In this document: positions 62,001 to 64,000 of the stretch, in pieces
How positions within the stretch are numbered: position 1 is the stretch's first letter
How the letters are laid out: every line of letters begins with the position of its first letter
Source of the DNA: Tetradesmus obliquus
Lineage: Eukaryota; Chlorophyta; Chlorophyceae; Sphaeropleales; Scenedesmaceae
Reading direction: 5' to 3'
NCBI GenBank assembly: GCA_030272155.1
Contig: CP126201.1
Coordinates: 4,128,501 to 4,192,500 of the forward strand
DNA: 64,000 nucleotides
Position numbers and translations under genes: made by a program
The notes under the pieces: model-generated
Seen by the model: the letters and a program-made list of their open reading frames with translations, nothing else
Databases searched by the model: none
Told to the model about the DNA's origin: nothing

Positions 62001-64000
62001 CCAGTGTGCAGGGGTTCTGGAGGTTTCAAACGAGTTGATGTGACCAGGCACCTTGCTGCTTGGAAGTCAACGGGTCAAACCAACATTGTGTGTGCAGTGG
62101 TGCGCTGTTGCTTCGGATGTTGAGTGAGCGCACCAAGCAGATCTTCTGCAGATCTTCTGCAGATCTTCTGCATCGGTGCGCTGTTGCTTGGGATGTTGCG
62201 TGGGTGCACCAGGCAGCGCATCTGCAGGAGCAAACAAAGGCTCCGCCAGGAGCTCCAGGAGCTCAATACTGACAGAATGATTAACAGATTACTTAGAGAA
62301 CAAATTAACTATTGCGTTATCACTTTACTTTGGGTGCCCTTCTGCTCTCTCGGCTCATTGCCCCATCATGGCATGGTGTGGCGGCCCTGTGTGGCGAGGT
62401 GCGCTACTGTGCCACCGTTACTATTATATTAATTATGTTATTTCACATTTAGGAGTATCTGTTATTCAGGGAGCGGTACAAGGCAGCGCGTGGATCTGCC
62501 GGAGCATGAAGCCAGCTGAGGGCCTGGCAATGCAGGGCGATCCTTCACATATGTTATAAGCGTTATAAGTAACTGTTATTATGCAGCAAGCTGTTGTTAG
62601 CGTTGACCGCGTGCCGCGTGTTGGTCACGCCCCTGCAGGGTGTAGCTGGCATCAGAACAGACAGCTGGCAGTCATTTGTGACAATGATTACTGCTGCGAT
62701 TGGGCATGCCATAGGGTTCAGCGCCGCAGTGTTGTATTATTCTTTCAGGGCAGCAGTGCATTACTAATGCATATTACGGGCACAGAACCTCGGCTGCATG
62801 TTTTGTGTGTGCTTCATTGAAGGATTGGTGTGGGTGCGGCTGCGCCTGAAGTGTCGTTGGTGTCACATTTCTTACATGGCGAGGCGTGACAGGCACAGCA
62901 GAAAAGCAGCTTGTCAGGCCGTGGTGGCAGGCATCTGGAGTCCAAAAAAGTGTGAGCTAAAAAAATGGAGCTCAAAAAAATGCAGCTCAGAAAAGTGCAG
63001 GCGCTGGGGTTGCAGGCTGATGAGAGGGTGGATGGGTGGGCAAACGCAAAGCAAAGGTGGCAAGGGGAATGTGCAGGCGCGATCATGGGCTCGATGGTGG
63101 TTGCTCTCGTGTGCTTTAACAGTGTACCAGCAGTCCGGCACGACACCTGCTGACTGTTGCCTTGCAGGAATGCAGAGACTGTGATCAAAGCATGCAAAAA
63201 GCAGCTGGCCACAGATGGTGGGGTGTGCAACTATTGTACTGCGTCGTCTGCTGATGGTGTGGTGTGCTATGTGGCTGTTGTGACAGCAGTGCTGCCCACG
63301 CGCAGCAGTTTCAATGGAACTGTCGCAATTGTGGGCGACAAGCAGAGCTGTATGCCAACGGCTTGGATGTGCCAGTGTTGGGGCTTCCTTCAGATTCTTG
63401 ACCAGCTATAAGCTGCGCTGCAGAGTCCTGATTCGCAGTACAAGTGCTGTAATGCTTTGGTGCGTACATTCCTCATTTGTTATTTTTATTATACGGCTGC
63501 ATCCGTTTGAACAGGGCCTGACAGCTGTGCAGATGCTTGGCATGAATCTGCAGTTCAGCGCTGTGTTGCTTACACGCACGGCTGCACGTGCTCGCATGCA
63601 CACATTTGGGCTGCAGATATGCAACAGTATTGGTTGGCGTGCAAAGTACTGCAGCGCTGATGTTGCGCAACGCCAGCTGCAGCAGCATGCTTTACGGCAC
63701 CCTGAGCATCTGTTTCTGCAGCAGCGTACACGTTTTGCGAGCAGCGCACGTGTGAGATAAAGCTATTTCGGGTCTTTTGAGCACTTTACAGGGCTTCATG
63801 CATCGGCACTTTACAGCGCTTTATGCAGCGGCGATCTGTCAGGAATGCTGCAGGCTATCAATCCTGCGGCCACAGTGACTGCAGATCCGTGCTGTGTTCT
63901 GCTGCTATCTACTGGTGCAAAAAGCACGGGAAGCCATTCCGCGTGTCAGGAGCTACAGAAAGGCTGTTACATTATATGCCAGGGGACTGTACAGTACACC
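62001..64000. other. 3' flank of the SBP gene, no gene recognised
   Basis: A 76-bp direct repeat (62100-62175 and from 62176) includes three CAGATCTTCTG units. A plus-strand frame at 63157-63411 follows a plausible TTGCAG acceptor (63163-63168) and could be an exon of a gene running off the right edge, but I recognise no domain. Confidence 0.4.

Overview
The window is nuclear DNA of a photosynthetic eukaryote, most likely a chlorophyte green alga. An SBP-box transcription factor, a chloroplast ClpR subunit and a thylakoid-lumen PsbP-domain protein point to the green lineage. Multi-exon genes with GTGAG-type donors, Gln/Ala/Ser homopolymers in proteins and very abundant CAG/CTG triplet runs fit Chlorophyceae. 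I cannot name the species from sequence alone. All gene models were assembled by hand from splice signals and reading-frame continuity; no transcript data were available.

Layout: 1-411 (+) 3' end of a probable Pumilio-like gene; 1108-4442 (-) secreted SGNH/GDSL-like protein; 6764-7244 (-) ribosomal protein eS30; 7245-12746 no confident gene, but a 175-nt near-perfect foldback; 12747-15100 (-) Gln/Ala-rich protein; 17402-18935 (+) SmD1; 20298-24478 (-) ClpR1-like; 26708-30480 (-) CaMK-like kinase with a predicted myristoylation site; 31096-32550 (-) 5'-truncated LINE; 36257-39608 (-) single-RRM protein; 41160-43208 (-) HAD phosphatase/mutase; 44350-48739 (-) prolyl 4-hydroxylase with a ShK domain; 49563-54388 (-) organelle-targeted prolidase; 54599-58219 (-) PsbP-like lumen protein carrying a second LINE fragment in an intron; 59551-62000 (+) SBP-box factor. 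The genes are unrelated housekeeping, plastid and regulatory genes with no operon logic. Most lie on the minus strand, and PsbP-like and prolidase are only 210 bp apart.

The most striking feature is a recurrent architecture. In at least five genes (SmD1, ClpR1, prolyl hydroxylase, prolidase, PsbP-like) the introns contain one to three extra copies of the adjoining exon end together with its splice site, usually next to a (CTG)n/(CAG)n run. These look like tandem duplications of exon-intron junctions. At the left edge a 99-bp tandem duplication seems to have created an intron outright (GT from copy one, AG from copy two). This suggests a genome in which junction-spanning tandem duplication builds and enlarges introns and leaves decoy exons and splice sites.
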